A stretch of DNA of 64,000 bases from JAFEBO01 sp044221315 (GTDB lineage Bacteria > Planctomycetota > Phycisphaerae > Phycisphaerales > UBA1924): positions 1 through 64,000 of the forward strand of contig JBGAPK010000019.1 of assembly GCA_044221315.1 (NCBI GenBank), written 5' to 3'. Position numbers and translations under genes: made by a program. The notes beneath the pieces were generated by a model. The model made no database searches. It was not told the DNA's origin and saw nothing but the letters and a program-made list of their open reading frames with translations. How positions within the stretch are numbered: the stretch's first letter is position 1; the number at the start of each line of letters is the position of its first letter. Below are positions 26,006 to 34,844 of the stretch, piece after piece.

Positions 26006-26782
26006 TCACACGATCGAGAGCAGCACGTACGGCGTGATCATGCACGTGAGCGAGATCGGCAAGCTCGCGAAGAAGCTGTTCCAGCGGTCGTCGTCGTCCA
26101 TGAGGATCATGGTCGCGATGGTGACGATCGAGGGCACAAAGACGAACGGACCGGACCAAAGCCGAATGACCTGACCGTCGAACGGGAACATTAATTCGGT
26201 CGCGGCAAGGCCGAGTACTGTGACGGCGAGCACTTGGGCCAGCGTGATCGGGACGGTTGTGTCCAGAAATCGCATCATGGCGCCCACGGTGAAGTAACCC
26301 AGCGAACTGATGGTCCACGCCGGAATGATCAGAGCGAGCCAGAAGAGCACACCCTTGGAACCGTACCACGCGCCCGCGATCGCCGTCAGCACGGCGAGGC
26401 CAACGAGCAAAGCGCCCGCCGGGCGTATGAAATGCTCGAGTCCGAGACGCTCGGCCAGGGACATTGGCCCCTCGTCGTCCAGATCGGGCGCAACGAATGG
26501 AGCATGCCCGCCGCAATCTGGGCAGGTGGTTCCCTCGATGCCGGAAAGGTCGTAGCCACAATTCGGGCATGGGGCGCGAAGAGCGGCCCCGGCCGGGGCG
26601 ACGGTGTCAATTCGTCCGAGCCGGGCTCCGCAATTGATGCAGAGAACGGCACCGGGGCGTATCGAGATCTTGCACGCCGGGCATTCCGTCATCAATTCCT
26701 GAGGCTCGTCGGGCGCAAGCGGCAATGGGTCCGGGCTGGCCGGCGAGTTGAAGCGTTGTATGGACCTGCGCTGCAGCCCCAT
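26006..26782 (-). CDS. Zinc-ribbon membrane protein (family member 2)
   Basis: 258 residues, unrecognised. Two zinc ribbons come first: CPACKISIRPGAVLCINCG at about 34-52 and CPNCGYDLSGIEGTTCPDCG at about 72-91. The C-terminal half has four or five membrane helices, at about 120-136, 143-165, 180-200 and 208-252, of the polytopic type seen in Yip1/RDD-like families. The second ribbon is the one shared with the genes at 8907, 26850 and 30583. ATG 26782 has GAGGG four to five bases upstream; ATG 26692 is an alternative. A role in the cytoplasmic membrane is certain, a function is not. Confidence 0.65.
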   Translation of the reverse strand: MGLQRRSIQRFNSPASPDPLPLAPDEPQELMTECPACKISIRPGAVLCINCGARLGRIDTVAPAGAALRAPCPNCGYDLSGIEGTTCPDCGGHAPFVAPDLDDEGPMSLAERLGLEHFIRPAGALLVGLAVLTAIAGAWYGSKGVLFWLALIIPAWTISSLGYFTVGAMMRFLDTTVPITLAQVLAVTVLGLAATELMFPFDGQVIRLWSGPFVFVPSIVTIATMILMDDDDRWNSFFASLPISLTCMITPYVLLSIV

Positions 26783-26849
26783 GTTTCCCTCGTTCCGTCA
26801 AGTCGCCGCACGTATTCCGGGCTTTGTGCGGCGAGGACCTCAGTTCATT

Positions 26850-27695
26850 CTACATGAATCGGAGTGAGGGCGGGTAAAACATCAGCGCCAGAAACACAAC
26901 AGGCCAATTCAGCATCACGAGGATAAACCCGTCGCTCAATTCGAGTTCGAGCGCCTTCAAGATCAGTACGAGCATGATGATCGTCACGAACGGGTAAGCG
27001 ATAAGGAGATTGGAAGCGTCCCAGATGACCTGCTCGGCAAAATACCCGCACGCGGCAACGGCGAGCAATCGCACCATGATCTTCTGCCAGCTTATTTCGA
27101 CCTCGAGCCATATGAACATGCTGCAATAGGTCACAAAGAGCAACGATCCGAACCGCACCGCCATTTTGGAAAGCCCCAACGGGATTAGCCCGCTCTGCGC
27201 GGTCGCGAACATGAATCCGACGTAGCCCCCAACGGCCACCGCGGCGATCAGCAGAGGAATGAAAAACTGCTGCAAGAGCCTGTGCGGGTCCATCTCAATC
27301 TGCCTGATCTCCTCCTTCCTCGCGCGGCTGACGCTGAAGGCGAGCCCCTGCCCGCACTCAGGGCAGCGGACGGCGTTGTAGAGACTTGTGCAGTCGTACC
27401 CGCACTTCTGACAAAGCCGCTTGGTGCCGCTCACGGCGGTTTGAGCCGCCACGGCTTTGGGTGAATAGCCGATCCGGTAGTCAAAGCCGCAGCCCTGACA
27501 GACGACATCATCCTCACCGATCGACCTCGCGCAGGCCGGGCATTGACGCTCGACTCGCTTTGCAGATTCGGCCCGCATGCCGGCGGCACAATCATCGCAA
27601 AAAAGCCCCGCGTTGCGGTCCTGAATCTTGGTCTTGTCGATGAGCTTGCCGCAGTGCGGGCAGGCGACGCTCTTGGTGACGGACGCTCCGGCCAT
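26850..27695 (-). CDS. Zinc-ribbon membrane protein (family member 3)
   Basis: 281 residues, unrecognised. Three Cys-rich motifs occupy the first 125 residues: CPHCGKLIDK..FCDDCA, CPACARSIGEDDVVCQGCG and CQKCGYDCTSLYNAVRCPEC. Five or so membrane helices follow from about 150 to 275, ending with the very hydrophobic MLVLILKALEL and FILVMLNWPVVFLALMF. The ATG at 27695 has GGAGGGG four bases upstream and is the best start in an otherwise open frame. It lies next to family member 2 on the same strand, 67 bases apart, so the two may be cotranscribed and may have arisen by duplication. Confidence 0.65.
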   Translation of the reverse strand: MAGASVTKSVACPHCGKLIDKTKIQDRNAGLFCDDCAAGMRAESAKRVERQCPACARSIGEDDVVCQGCGFDYRIGYSPKAVAAQTAVSGTKRLCQKCGYDCTSLYNAVRCPECGQGLAFSVSRARKEEIRQIEMDPHRLLQQFFIPLLIAAVAVGGYVGFMFATAQSGLIPLGLSKMAVRFGSLLFVTYCSMFIWLEVEISWQKIMVRLLAVAACGYFAEQVIWDASNLLIAYPFVTIIMLVLILKALELELSDGFILVMLNWPVVFLALMFYPPSLRFM

Positions 27696-27804
27696 GCAGC
27701 CCCTCCCGCGACCAGCCCCCAACATTAACGAATCCCGAGGTCTGTACTTCGGCCGGCTTGAATCGGTTTCGTAAACCAGTTTACTGACACTTTGTTTGGC
27801 ACAC

Positions 27805-27835
27805 AAAGCGAAACCGGCACGCCTGAGCGTGCCGG
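27805..27835 (-). terminator. Probable terminator of the epimerase-like gene
   Basis: A perfect 9-bp stem CCGGCACGC / GCGTGCCGG (27814-27835) with a 4-base loop; on the minus strand it is followed by TTTCGCTTTG. It sits 29 bases past the stop of the minus-strand gene at 27864. The T-run is broken by two bases, so strength is uncertain. Confidence 0.5.
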
Positions 27836-27863
27836 AGTGGGATGCCGCGGAGACAAATTGCGA

Positions 27864-29147
27864 TCAGCCCTTCTGCTTTTCCTTCCAGGCCTTCAGGATT
27901 TCGGCCTCGCGTTCGCGGCTCAATCCAACGCGGAGCTTGGCCGGATCGGGCAGCTTGGGCGGTTCCTTGCCGGCCTTCTTTGCGTCCTCGACCATCTGCT
28001 TCCCGACGCGATCCCGGCGAGCGACCTCCTTGGGCCACCATTCGAGCGTGGCGGTACAGGTGTCGACCACCGGCCGATACGTAAGCCCGGCGGCGACCGC
28101 CTTGGCGTTCGATCTCTGGTGAAATCCCGCCCCTTCGCCTGCGGCGGGAATCCAGATCGGCAGGTCACCCCCCGCCGAGACTTGGAGCGACTCAAGGAAC
28201 TCGGTGGGCACCCAGACAGGTTCGGCCTTCTTGCCGCCCGTCGCCGCGCTTGCGGCGAGGCAGGCGTCGATGACGCCCTTCATCGTGAGCTTCTTGCCCT
28301 CCATGCCGCCGGGTCCGATGGCGTTGAACACTCCGGGCGTCTTGTTTTCGCAAAGCCGGACTGCCCATTCGGCGAGGTCGCGATTGTCGATGAATTGGAC
28401 CGGATCCGATCCATCGCCGGGGCAGAGCATTTCGCCCCCCTCGCTGGCGCGCACGGGCCAGTACGTGAAGCGATCGCTCGGATCGCCGGGTCCGACAATG
28501 AAGCCGGGGCGGACGATCGAGCAGCGATCGCCGAAGACCCTCTGCACCTCTTTCTCGCACAGCACCTTCAGGGGTCCGTACCGCTCCATCTGTGCGCCCA
28601 TGTTCTCGGTTGTGGTATCTTCGACTGTGCCGAGTTCATCGCTCTCGTCGGCGGGCTTCTCGTTGCCCTTGTAGACCGAGACGGTGGAGATGAAGAGGTA
28701 ATAGCCCGAGTCTTTCAGGAGCTCGGCGGATTGCTTGACGTGGCGCGGGTAGAACCCGGACGTATCGATGATCGCGTCAAACTTCTTCCCTTCAAGCTGC
28801 GCCAGACCTTTCGGCGACGCGGAATCGGTCTCGTCGGAGTTTTTGTCCGGGTCGCGGTTGCCGTAGAGATGCTCGACGTCATCGATCATGCCGATCCGCT
28901 TCTCGGTCTTGCCGCGGTTGAAGAGCGTGACCTTGTGCCCGCGGCTCTTGGCGTATTCGGCCATCTTGGGGCCAGAGAAACCGGTGCCGCCGAGAATGAG
29001 AAGGGACATCGGTTTCCCGGGCTTGGCCGGGTCGGTGAGGCGAGCCAGAGCGCTCGAGCTCAGGCCGGCGAATCCCACCCCGGCGGCAGCGCCGGCGAGC
29101 ACGGACAACTTTGCGAACTCCCGTCGGGACAGGCGATTGTCAGACAT
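27864..29147 (-). CDS. Tat-exported NAD-dependent epimerase/dehydratase-like protein
   Basis: 427 residues. The N-terminus is a twin-arginine signal: SRREFAKLS followed by an Ala/Gly-rich core to about residue 36, so the protein is exported folded. The Rossmann motif LLILGGTGFSGP at about 49-60 and the short-chain dehydrogenase strand YYLFISTVSVY follow; the usual YxxxK is present as YGPLKVLCE. Thus an NAD(P)-dependent reductase or epimerase acting outside the cytoplasm, a pattern known from planctomycetes. The C-terminal 30 residues are Lys/Glu-rich. ATG 29147 has GGAGG eight bases upstream. Substrate unknown. Confidence 0.8.
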   Translation of the reverse strand: MSDNRLSRREFAKLSVLAGAAAGVGFAGLSSSALARLTDPAKPGKPMSLLILGGTGFSGPKMAEYAKSRGHKVTLFNRGKTEKRIGMIDDVEHLYGNRDPDKNSDETDSASPKGLAQLEGKKFDAIIDTSGFYPRHVKQSAELLKDSGYYLFISTVSVYKGNEKPADESDELGTVEDTTTENMGAQMERYGPLKVLCEKEVQRVFGDRCSIVRPGFIVGPGDPSDRFTYWPVRASEGGEMLCPGDGSDPVQFIDNRDLAEWAVRLCENKTPGVFNAIGPGGMEGKKLTMKGVIDACLAASAATGGKKAEPVWVPTEFLESLQVSAGGDLPIWIPAAGEGAGFHQRSNAKAVAAGLTYRPVVDTCTATLEWWPKEVARRDRVGKQMVEDAKKAGKEPPKLPDPAKLRVGLSREREAEILKAWKEKQKG

Positions 29148-29254
29148 TCGAGGGACCTCCACTTGCGGCCTAGATGCGGTTGTGCAACGGTCGGATTCGC
29201 GGGTTGTACCATGGGGCCGAACGCGGGTTGCACGCCCCGTTCGAGAAGAGGTGC

Positions 29255-30574
29255 ATGAGCGACCCCGCGATTGAAAGCCGGCCGGACCCGATCTCGCGAT
29301 TGCTCGGCCTTCGGTCCGGAGATCTGGCGATCGTCGCTCCGGCGATCGTCTGCGGATTCAGCCTTTTCACGGGCTATTCGGTGGCAAAGCCGCTCCGCGA
29401 CGCGGTCGGGGCAAGCCTCGGGACGCAGGCCGTGGCACGCCTGCAGACCGGAACGTTTTTCGCGATGATCCTCGCCAGCGCGATCGTCGGCCTGCTGGTT
29501 TCCCGACTTTCGTGGAAGGTGTTTGTGCTGGTCGCCAACACGGTGTGGGTGCTGGGTGCCGCCACGATCGCTCTGTTTTTCGCCCTGGCCGGGCCGGAGA
29601 CGTCGCTGATCGTGGACGGCGCGTTCTTCATCGCCGTCAGCGTCTTCAATCTGCTCAGCCTGTCCGTCTTCTGGGCGACGCTCAGCGACATCTTCGATGC
29701 CGAGCGGGCCCGCCGGGCATTCCCAGCGATCGGCCTCGGCCTGACATTCGGAAACATCGCCGGTTCGTCATTCGTCACGGCGTACGCCAAGGTCATCCCG
29801 TACGCGAGCTTCATCGGGGTTTCCTGCGGCATGCTGCTGATCGCGGCGCTGTGCAGCGCGTGGATCCTGCGGTTTTCGCCGGCCCGCGCTCATCAGAAGC
29901 ACCGGACGCCCGGAGGAACACTGACGGAAATGGTCGAGGGTATGCGGGTGGCTGTTTCGTCCTCCTACCTGCTACGACTTTCGTTCTATCTGTTCCTGTA
30001 CTCGGTGACCGGCACGCTGGTCTACATGCTCCAGACCGGGATTCTCAAGTCCGCATTCCCGAACGAAGCAACGGCAAAGAAGGAGATTCTGCAGGTCACG
30101 GGGCGCATCGACCTCTATGCCAACATCCTCACCGCCTCGCTCCAGTTGCTGGTGGCGGGCCGGGTATTGCGCTGGGTGGGAATTGCCGCGGCGCTGACGC
30201 TTACGCCCCTGACCACGCTCGCCTCGATCGGGCTCCTGATGTACTCCCCCACGGTGGCGATGCTCGTACCTGTGCAGGTCGCCCGGCGGGGTATGCACTA
30301 CGCGCTCGACCGGCCGGCGCGGGAAGTTCTTTACACGGTCGTCTCGGCAGTCGCCCGGTACAAGTCCAAGAGTTTCATCGATACGTTTGTCTACCGCTTC
30401 GGAGATGCGATCGGCGGATGGACGCAGCAACTTCTCGAGAAGGTCGGGCCAGCGTCCAGCGCAGCGGGCGCATCGGTGCTCTGCGTGGTGTTCGCCGGAC
30501 TCGGCGTCAGCCTCGGCAATTCGCTGCGGCGGGGCGAAGCAAAGGACGCCGAGCCGAAAACCGGAATGACCTGA
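29255..30574 (+). CDS. ATP/ADP-translocase-like (Npt/MFS) membrane transporter
   Basis: 439 residues with about 11-12 membrane helices. The start of the first helix, GYSVAKPLRDAVGASLG, and the segment KSKSFIDTFVYRFGDAIGGW near 390 match conserved blocks of the nucleotide-transporter group (COG3202; the Tlc/Npt family of rickettsiae and chlamydiae, with many distant free-living relatives). Whether it carries nucleotides cannot be told: free-living members are mostly uncharacterised. ATG 29255 has an AGAGG box upstream and starts after a region that looks non-coding. It is divergent from the Tat-exported epimerase and converges on the next zinc-ribbon gene. Confidence 0.75.
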   Translation: MSDPAIESRPDPISRLLGLRSGDLAIVAPAIVCGFSLFTGYSVAKPLRDAVGASLGTQAVARLQTGTFFAMILASAIVGLLVSRLSWKVFVLVANTVWVLGAATIALFFALAGPETSLIVDGAFFIAVSVFNLLSLSVFWATLSDIFDAERARRAFPAIGLGLTFGNIAGSSFVTAYAKVIPYASFIGVSCGMLLIAALCSAWILRFSPARAHQKHRTPGGTLTEMVEGMRVAVSSSYLLRLSFYLFLYSVTGTLVYMLQTGILKSAFPNEATAKKEILQVTGRIDLYANILTASLQLLVAGRVLRWVGIAAALTLTPLTTLASIGLLMYSPTVAMLVPVQVARRGMHYALDRPAREVLYTVVSAVARYKSKSFIDTFVYRFGDAIGGWTQQLLEKVGPASSAAGASVLCVVFAGLGVSLGNSLRRGEAKDAEPKTGMT

Positions 30575-30582
30575 TCGGGTCG

Positions 30583-31434
30583 TCACACAAGCGACAGAAT
30601 GCCGATGATCGCCCCAAATTGAATGACGCGCATGATGATCGTGAGAACCAACGCGTCCTTCCACGAATCGAGATCCAGCCGGCTCATGAGCATCCCGTAG
30701 TACGTGAAGAAAGATACCGGCCAGGCGATCAGCGGGATTTGCACGTAACGAAAGATGGCTTCCACGGCGGTCGAAACCGAAAAAACAGCAAGGAAGTTCA
30801 GCGCCGCGAGCCCCCACGCCTGATCAAAGCCGCCGGCCCAGATGATGCTGAACAGCCAATACGCGACGATCGCCACCGGCACGCTGATGACAATCGAGAT
30901 CATGTCGATCGCCAGCCAGTTGAGGTGGTTCCCCGCCACATCGATGACCGCGAGCGCGACCAGACCCCCCACCGCGATCTTCAGCGGCTCCATGTAGAAA
31001 GACGCAGTATTTGAGTGTTTCTTTTCTCGAGTGACGTGTTCCCGCTCGAAAATGTCTGCACCGCATTCCGGGCATGCGACGGACTGACCCAGGCCCTTCA
31101 TGTCGTAGCCGCACTTGGGGCAGGGGCGCGAGACCTGGAGCGCCGGCGCGACCGGCGCCACGCCGACGGTCGTGTCGAAGCGGCAGTGAGGACACACCCT
31201 CGCCGATGCGAGCATCGGTTGTCCGCAGCGAGGGCAAGACTGCTGGTCGAATTGATCCGTCACTTCGTCCGCGAGCGGGATCGGATCGCCGAAGGAGGGT
31301 TCCTCCGGCGGCGGGGAGGCCGGCGCGGTCTTGATCGCGTCGTAGCACTTGCCGCAGGTGTAGCGCCCCTGCGCGTCCTTGAACCGACGCAGGTTCGAGC
31401 AATCGATCCCGCAATGTACGCATGACTTTGGCAT
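30583..31434 (-). CDS. Zinc-ribbon membrane protein (family member 4)
   Basis: 283 residues, unrecognised. It begins MPKSCVHCGIDCSN with a partner CGKC at about 27-30, then CPRCGQPMLASARVCPHC at about 67-84 and CPKCGYDMKGLGQSVACPEC at about 106-125. Five membrane helices fill the C-terminal half (about 152-280). The layout is nearly the same as in the gene at 26850. I use ATG 31434 because the Cys motif follows at once; ATG 31485 would add 17 residues with three more Cys. The upstream S46 peptidase gene ends just before, so the two may share a transcript. Confidence 0.65.
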   Translation of the reverse strand: MPKSCVHCGIDCSNLRRFKDAQGRYTCGKCYDAIKTAPASPPPEEPSFGDPIPLADEVTDQFDQQSCPRCGQPMLASARVCPHCRFDTTVGVAPVAPALQVSRPCPKCGYDMKGLGQSVACPECGADIFEREHVTREKKHSNTASFYMEPLKIAVGGLVALAVIDVAGNHLNWLAIDMISIVISVPVAIVAYWLFSIIWAGGFDQAWGLAALNFLAVFSVSTAVEAIFRYVQIPLIAWPVSFFTYYGMLMSRLDLDSWKDALVLTIIMRVIQFGAIIGILSLV

Positions 31435-31488
31435 ATCCGCAGGCCTACCAGGCCGGCAGCATACAAAACAGCCGCAGTCGTTCATTTC

Positions 31489-33555
31489 CTACCGACCGGT
31501 CAGCTCTTTGGCAAGGGCTTCCGCCGCGTAGATCTTCCGCAGAGCCTCGATGATCGCCCGTGAATCCACCGAGACGCTCCGCGAGTTCTCGGCATCAAAC
31601 GTCACGTCACCGGTCAGCGAGTACAGGTTGCCGTCAAAGATGAGGCCAACCACCTCGCCCTTCGCGTTCACCGTCGGGCTGCCGGAGTTTCCCCCGATGA
31701 TGTCGCAGTCGGCCGTAAAATTGAACGGCGTTTTCAGATCGAGCTTGTCCTTGCCCGCGATCCAGCTCGTGGGCAGGTCAAACTCGGCCTGGCCCGCCCG
31801 TTCCCTCGCCCGCTCGTACGTCCCCGCGAGATCGGTGAACGCCGGGGCCTTGTCGCGTGCGACGCCCTTGATCGTGCCGTAGGAAAGCCTCAGAGTTCCC
31901 GTCGCGTCGGGGTACACCTTCTCACCGGATCGCGTGAAGCGCGCCGCGGCGATCTTTGCGTACGCGTCGCGCTCGACGCTCTCGACCTTGTCCTCGTACA
32001 TCTTGCGGAGCTCGCGCCAGCGCGGGTCGAATATCGCCGCGAGCGCGAGCATCGGATCATTCGAAGCCTTGACCGCCGCGGCCCCGCCCTCGACCAGCGC
32101 CCTGCGTGCCGCAGGATCCTTCAGCGTGGTTTGCCGGACGCACTGCTCGGCGCGAGCCCGCGGCGAAACTCCCGCCAGTGCTTTGACAACAAGCGGATGA
32201 TCTCCGCCGAGCCGCTCTTCGAGCAGACCCAGGCCCTGAGCGAGCTTCTCAATCTCAAGGGCGTCGGGCAGAGGCTCGGGCGAATAGAGGCGCACATAGA
32301 ACGACGGCAGGGAACCGTCGGAATACTCGCGCAGACGATCGGCGCTGGGCTTGGGTAATTCGTCCGCAAGTTGGATGATGTCGAAGGCGCGGCTGAGCAG
32401 GCCGCCGGTGCTCGTGATGCCGTCGATCGCCTGACGCTCGGCAAAGATCGCCCGGTGGAATTTCTGCGCGCCCGCGATTGAATCGAACGCGCCCGACCAC
32501 TCCGCGGCGTGCGCTCCATCACGCTCGATGAAGGATCGAAGCTCCGCCTCCTCCGCAACCTTGGCCCCAAAGAGAGAGGGATCCTGGAGGCCGGAGAGCA
32601 ATCCGGTCGTGACCTTCCGGCCGTTGGCAACACCCCGAAGATCGCGCTGCGCGATCCGCGCGTTCTCGGCGCTCCGCCCCGCAAAGGTCTCGAGCTTGAT
32701 CTCGTTGCGCCAGGAACGGGAGAGTTGATCCGGGATGCTCACGTCCCGCAGGAACTTCAGATGCTCGGTCGTGTAGAGCCGACGCGTCCTCCCCGGATGC
32801 CCGAAGACGAACACAAGCTCGTTTTCTTTCGCGCCGGCTCCGCTCCAGGACAGAAAGTCCTTCGTCTGTGCGCGCTTTCCGTTCTCGTACAGACGGAAGA
32901 ACGTGACGTCCAGGTTGTAACGCGGGAACTCGAAGTTGTCGGTATCGCCGCCGAAAAAGGCAATGGACTCTTCGGGCGCAAAGACCAGTCGCACGTCGGT
33001 GTACACCTTGTACCGATAGAGGTGGTACTTCGCGCCCTGGTAGAGCGTGACAACCTGGCCCCGCATGCCGGTCTTGTCAAGGCACTCTTTCTCAATCTGG
33101 GACATGGCCTTGCGCCGTGCCACACCGCCCTCGGCCGTGGTTGACGCCGAACTCGCCGCACTGTTCACGCGGTCGGTGACATCTTCGATCTCCATGAGCA
33201 CCCGGATCTCGGTGTCCGGGCACTTGAGTTCTTCCTCGCCCGTCTTCGCGAGAAAGCCGGCCTTGAGCAGATTTCGATCCTTGGTGCTGAGCTTCGAGAT
33301 CGCCGACAGGCCGACGTGGTGATTGGTCATCACCAGCCCGTTCGGTGAAACGATCGATCCCGTCCCGCCCGTACCCACGCGGCATACCGAGCGCTGCATG
33401 TGATTGAGCCATTCCGGCGTTGGCTCGAACGAGAACTTGCTTTTCAGACTCGCCGAAGGCGGGTTGGTCACGAGCCACATGCCTTCGTCGGCATGGCAGA
33501 GCGGCAGAGCCGACGCCGAAACAAGCAACATGAATGTCTTTCGAGCGATTCCCAT
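31489..33555 (-). CDS. S46-family dipeptidyl-peptidase (DPP7/DPP11 type)
   Basis: 688 residues, as usual for S46 (about 690-720). Signal peptide about 1-22 (MGIARKTFMLLVSASALPLC). The catalytic His lies in GLVMTNHHVG (H79 or H80), the Asp in the central FGGDTDNFEFPRY, and the Ser in IIGGNSGSP (S626). S46 enzymes release dipeptides from the N-terminus of oligopeptides in the periplasm of bacteria that feed on protein; the residue that sets Glu/Asp versus hydrophobic specificity cannot be judged by eye. ATG 33555 has GAGGAG seven bases upstream. The frame is open far into the divergent gene upstream, but that part is non-coding. Confidence 0.93.
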   Translation of the reverse strand: MGIARKTFMLLVSASALPLCHADEGMWLVTNPPSASLKSKFSFEPTPEWLNHMQRSVCRVGTGGTGSIVSPNGLVMTNHHVGLSAISKLSTKDRNLLKAGFLAKTGEEELKCPDTEIRVLMEIEDVTDRVNSAASSASTTAEGGVARRKAMSQIEKECLDKTGMRGQVVTLYQGAKYHLYRYKVYTDVRLVFAPEESIAFFGGDTDNFEFPRYNLDVTFFRLYENGKRAQTKDFLSWSGAGAKENELVFVFGHPGRTRRLYTTEHLKFLRDVSIPDQLSRSWRNEIKLETFAGRSAENARIAQRDLRGVANGRKVTTGLLSGLQDPSLFGAKVAEEAELRSFIERDGAHAAEWSGAFDSIAGAQKFHRAIFAERQAIDGITSTGGLLSRAFDIIQLADELPKPSADRLREYSDGSLPSFYVRLYSPEPLPDALEIEKLAQGLGLLEERLGGDHPLVVKALAGVSPRARAEQCVRQTTLKDPAARRALVEGGAAAVKASNDPMLALAAIFDPRWRELRKMYEDKVESVERDAYAKIAAARFTRSGEKVYPDATGTLRLSYGTIKGVARDKAPAFTDLAGTYERARERAGQAEFDLPTSWIAGKDKLDLKTPFNFTADCDIIGGNSGSPTVNAKGEVVGLIFDGNLYSLTGDVTFDAENSRSVSVDSRAIIEALRKIYAAEALAKELTGR

Positions 33556-33699
33556 GCCAAACTCCTCGGGATTGTCCTTTTCCGAACACAACGGTAGAAG
33601 CCAAGTCACAATCACCTCGCAACCATCATCCCGAATCTTCCCGTATCCTGCTGCGTACCGATTCCGGGTGGCGGGCGAAGTGCGGCGGAGGCCTACGGC

Positions 33700-34791
33700 A
33701 TGAACGGGAAGATGTGGCTTGTCGCGTGCGTGCTTGTGCCGCAGTTGCTCTGCTCCGCGGCGAGTATCCATGGCGCCGTCGATCCCGAGCCGGCACAGAA
33801 CCCAAAGCCATCGAAGCCCGACTCTGCTTTGCCGCGGAAGGAAGAGAAACTCCCCGCCGGCTCGTTCGATCTGCGTCCCAAATTCCGGGTCGGTCAGGAC
33901 CGCCGCGTCCGCCTCTCGCTGGACAGCCACGAGACGGCGCCCGATCTCACACTCGATCCGGCCGCGCCGGCGTCGAAGGCCGCCGACGAAATGAAGACCA
34001 AGCAGGACTTTGTTCTCGTCTTCCGCCCGATCAAGGTCGGGGAGGACGGGCGCAGCGAAGTCGGGATCACGTTCGAAAGCATCCGATCGCACGTGGAAGG
34101 TCCCGGCGTGGACGATTCCTTCGACAGCTCCCGCCCGGCGCCCAAACCCGCCCCCAACCCGGCCAAGCCGGACGCGTCCGACCCGCTCGGAGGTCTGGGC
34201 AAGATGCCGACGCTCGAGGAAACCATGCGCCCTCTTGTCGGAGACTCGTTCACGATCGTCTTCGATCGGGATGGAAATGTCACCGAAGTCCGCGGCGGCG
34301 ACAAATTCGTCCGTGCGCTCAACCCGCTCGCCCCCGAAGGACTCATGCAGACCGGCGACGCCCCGATACGGGAGCTCATGAAATCCATCGTCAGCCCTGC
34401 GGGCAAGACGCACGCAAAGCCCGGGGAATCCTGGTCCACCGATACGTCCCTTGACCTCTTCCCGATCGGCGGCACGATCATTCGAACCGATTACAAGTTG
34501 AGCGATGTTCGCGGCGCGCGAGGCCGGATCGGGTTCGCCGGCAAGCTCGCACCAAAGTCAGACGCGAGCCCGGGCGCCGCCGGACTGAGGCTGAGCAAGG
34601 TCGAATTCTCCGGCCAAACCGATTGGGACCAGGAAGACGGGTTTGCACGTTCCATGGATTCGTCCCAGAAGATCGAGGCCGAGATCGGGATCGGGCAGCA
34701 GACGATCCCGATCAAGCAGAGCCAAAGATTGAAGCTGGAACGGCTGCCGGATGCGAAACCCATACCGCAGCACACGGACCACCGGGAGTGA
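33700..34791 (+). CDS. Secreted protein of unknown function
   Basis: 363 residues. Signal peptide about 1-26 (MNGKMWLVACVLVPQLLCSA). Then a Pro/Lys-rich linker (PEPAQNPKPSKPDSALP) and a beta-rich body with SFTIVFDRDGNVTEVRGGD near 190, a segment seen in DUF6263-like and similar secreted proteins that measure a change over time in an ABC-like beta fold. A second Pro/Ala-rich linker, APKPAPNPAKPD, occurs at about 148-160. No catalytic motif. It is divergent from the S46 peptidase with 144 bases between them. Confidence 0.65.
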   Translation: MNGKMWLVACVLVPQLLCSAASIHGAVDPEPAQNPKPSKPDSALPRKEEKLPAGSFDLRPKFRVGQDRRVRLSLDSHETAPDLTLDPAAPASKAADEMKTKQDFVLVFRPIKVGEDGRSEVGITFESIRSHVEGPGVDDSFDSSRPAPKPAPNPAKPDASDPLGGLGKMPTLEETMRPLVGDSFTIVFDRDGNVTEVRGGDKFVRALNPLAPEGLMQTGDAPIRELMKSIVSPAGKTHAKPGESWSTDTSLDLFPIGGTIIRTDYKLSDVRGARGRIGFAGKLAPKSDASPGAAGLRLSKVEFSGQTDWDQEDGFARSMDSSQKIEAEIGIGQQTIPIKQSQRLKLERLPDAKPIPQHTDHRE

Positions 34792-34844
34792 AACACGGTC
34801 GCTCGGTGTTGAAACGACTTCGAAATCTCGGATAGGCTCCAGCG

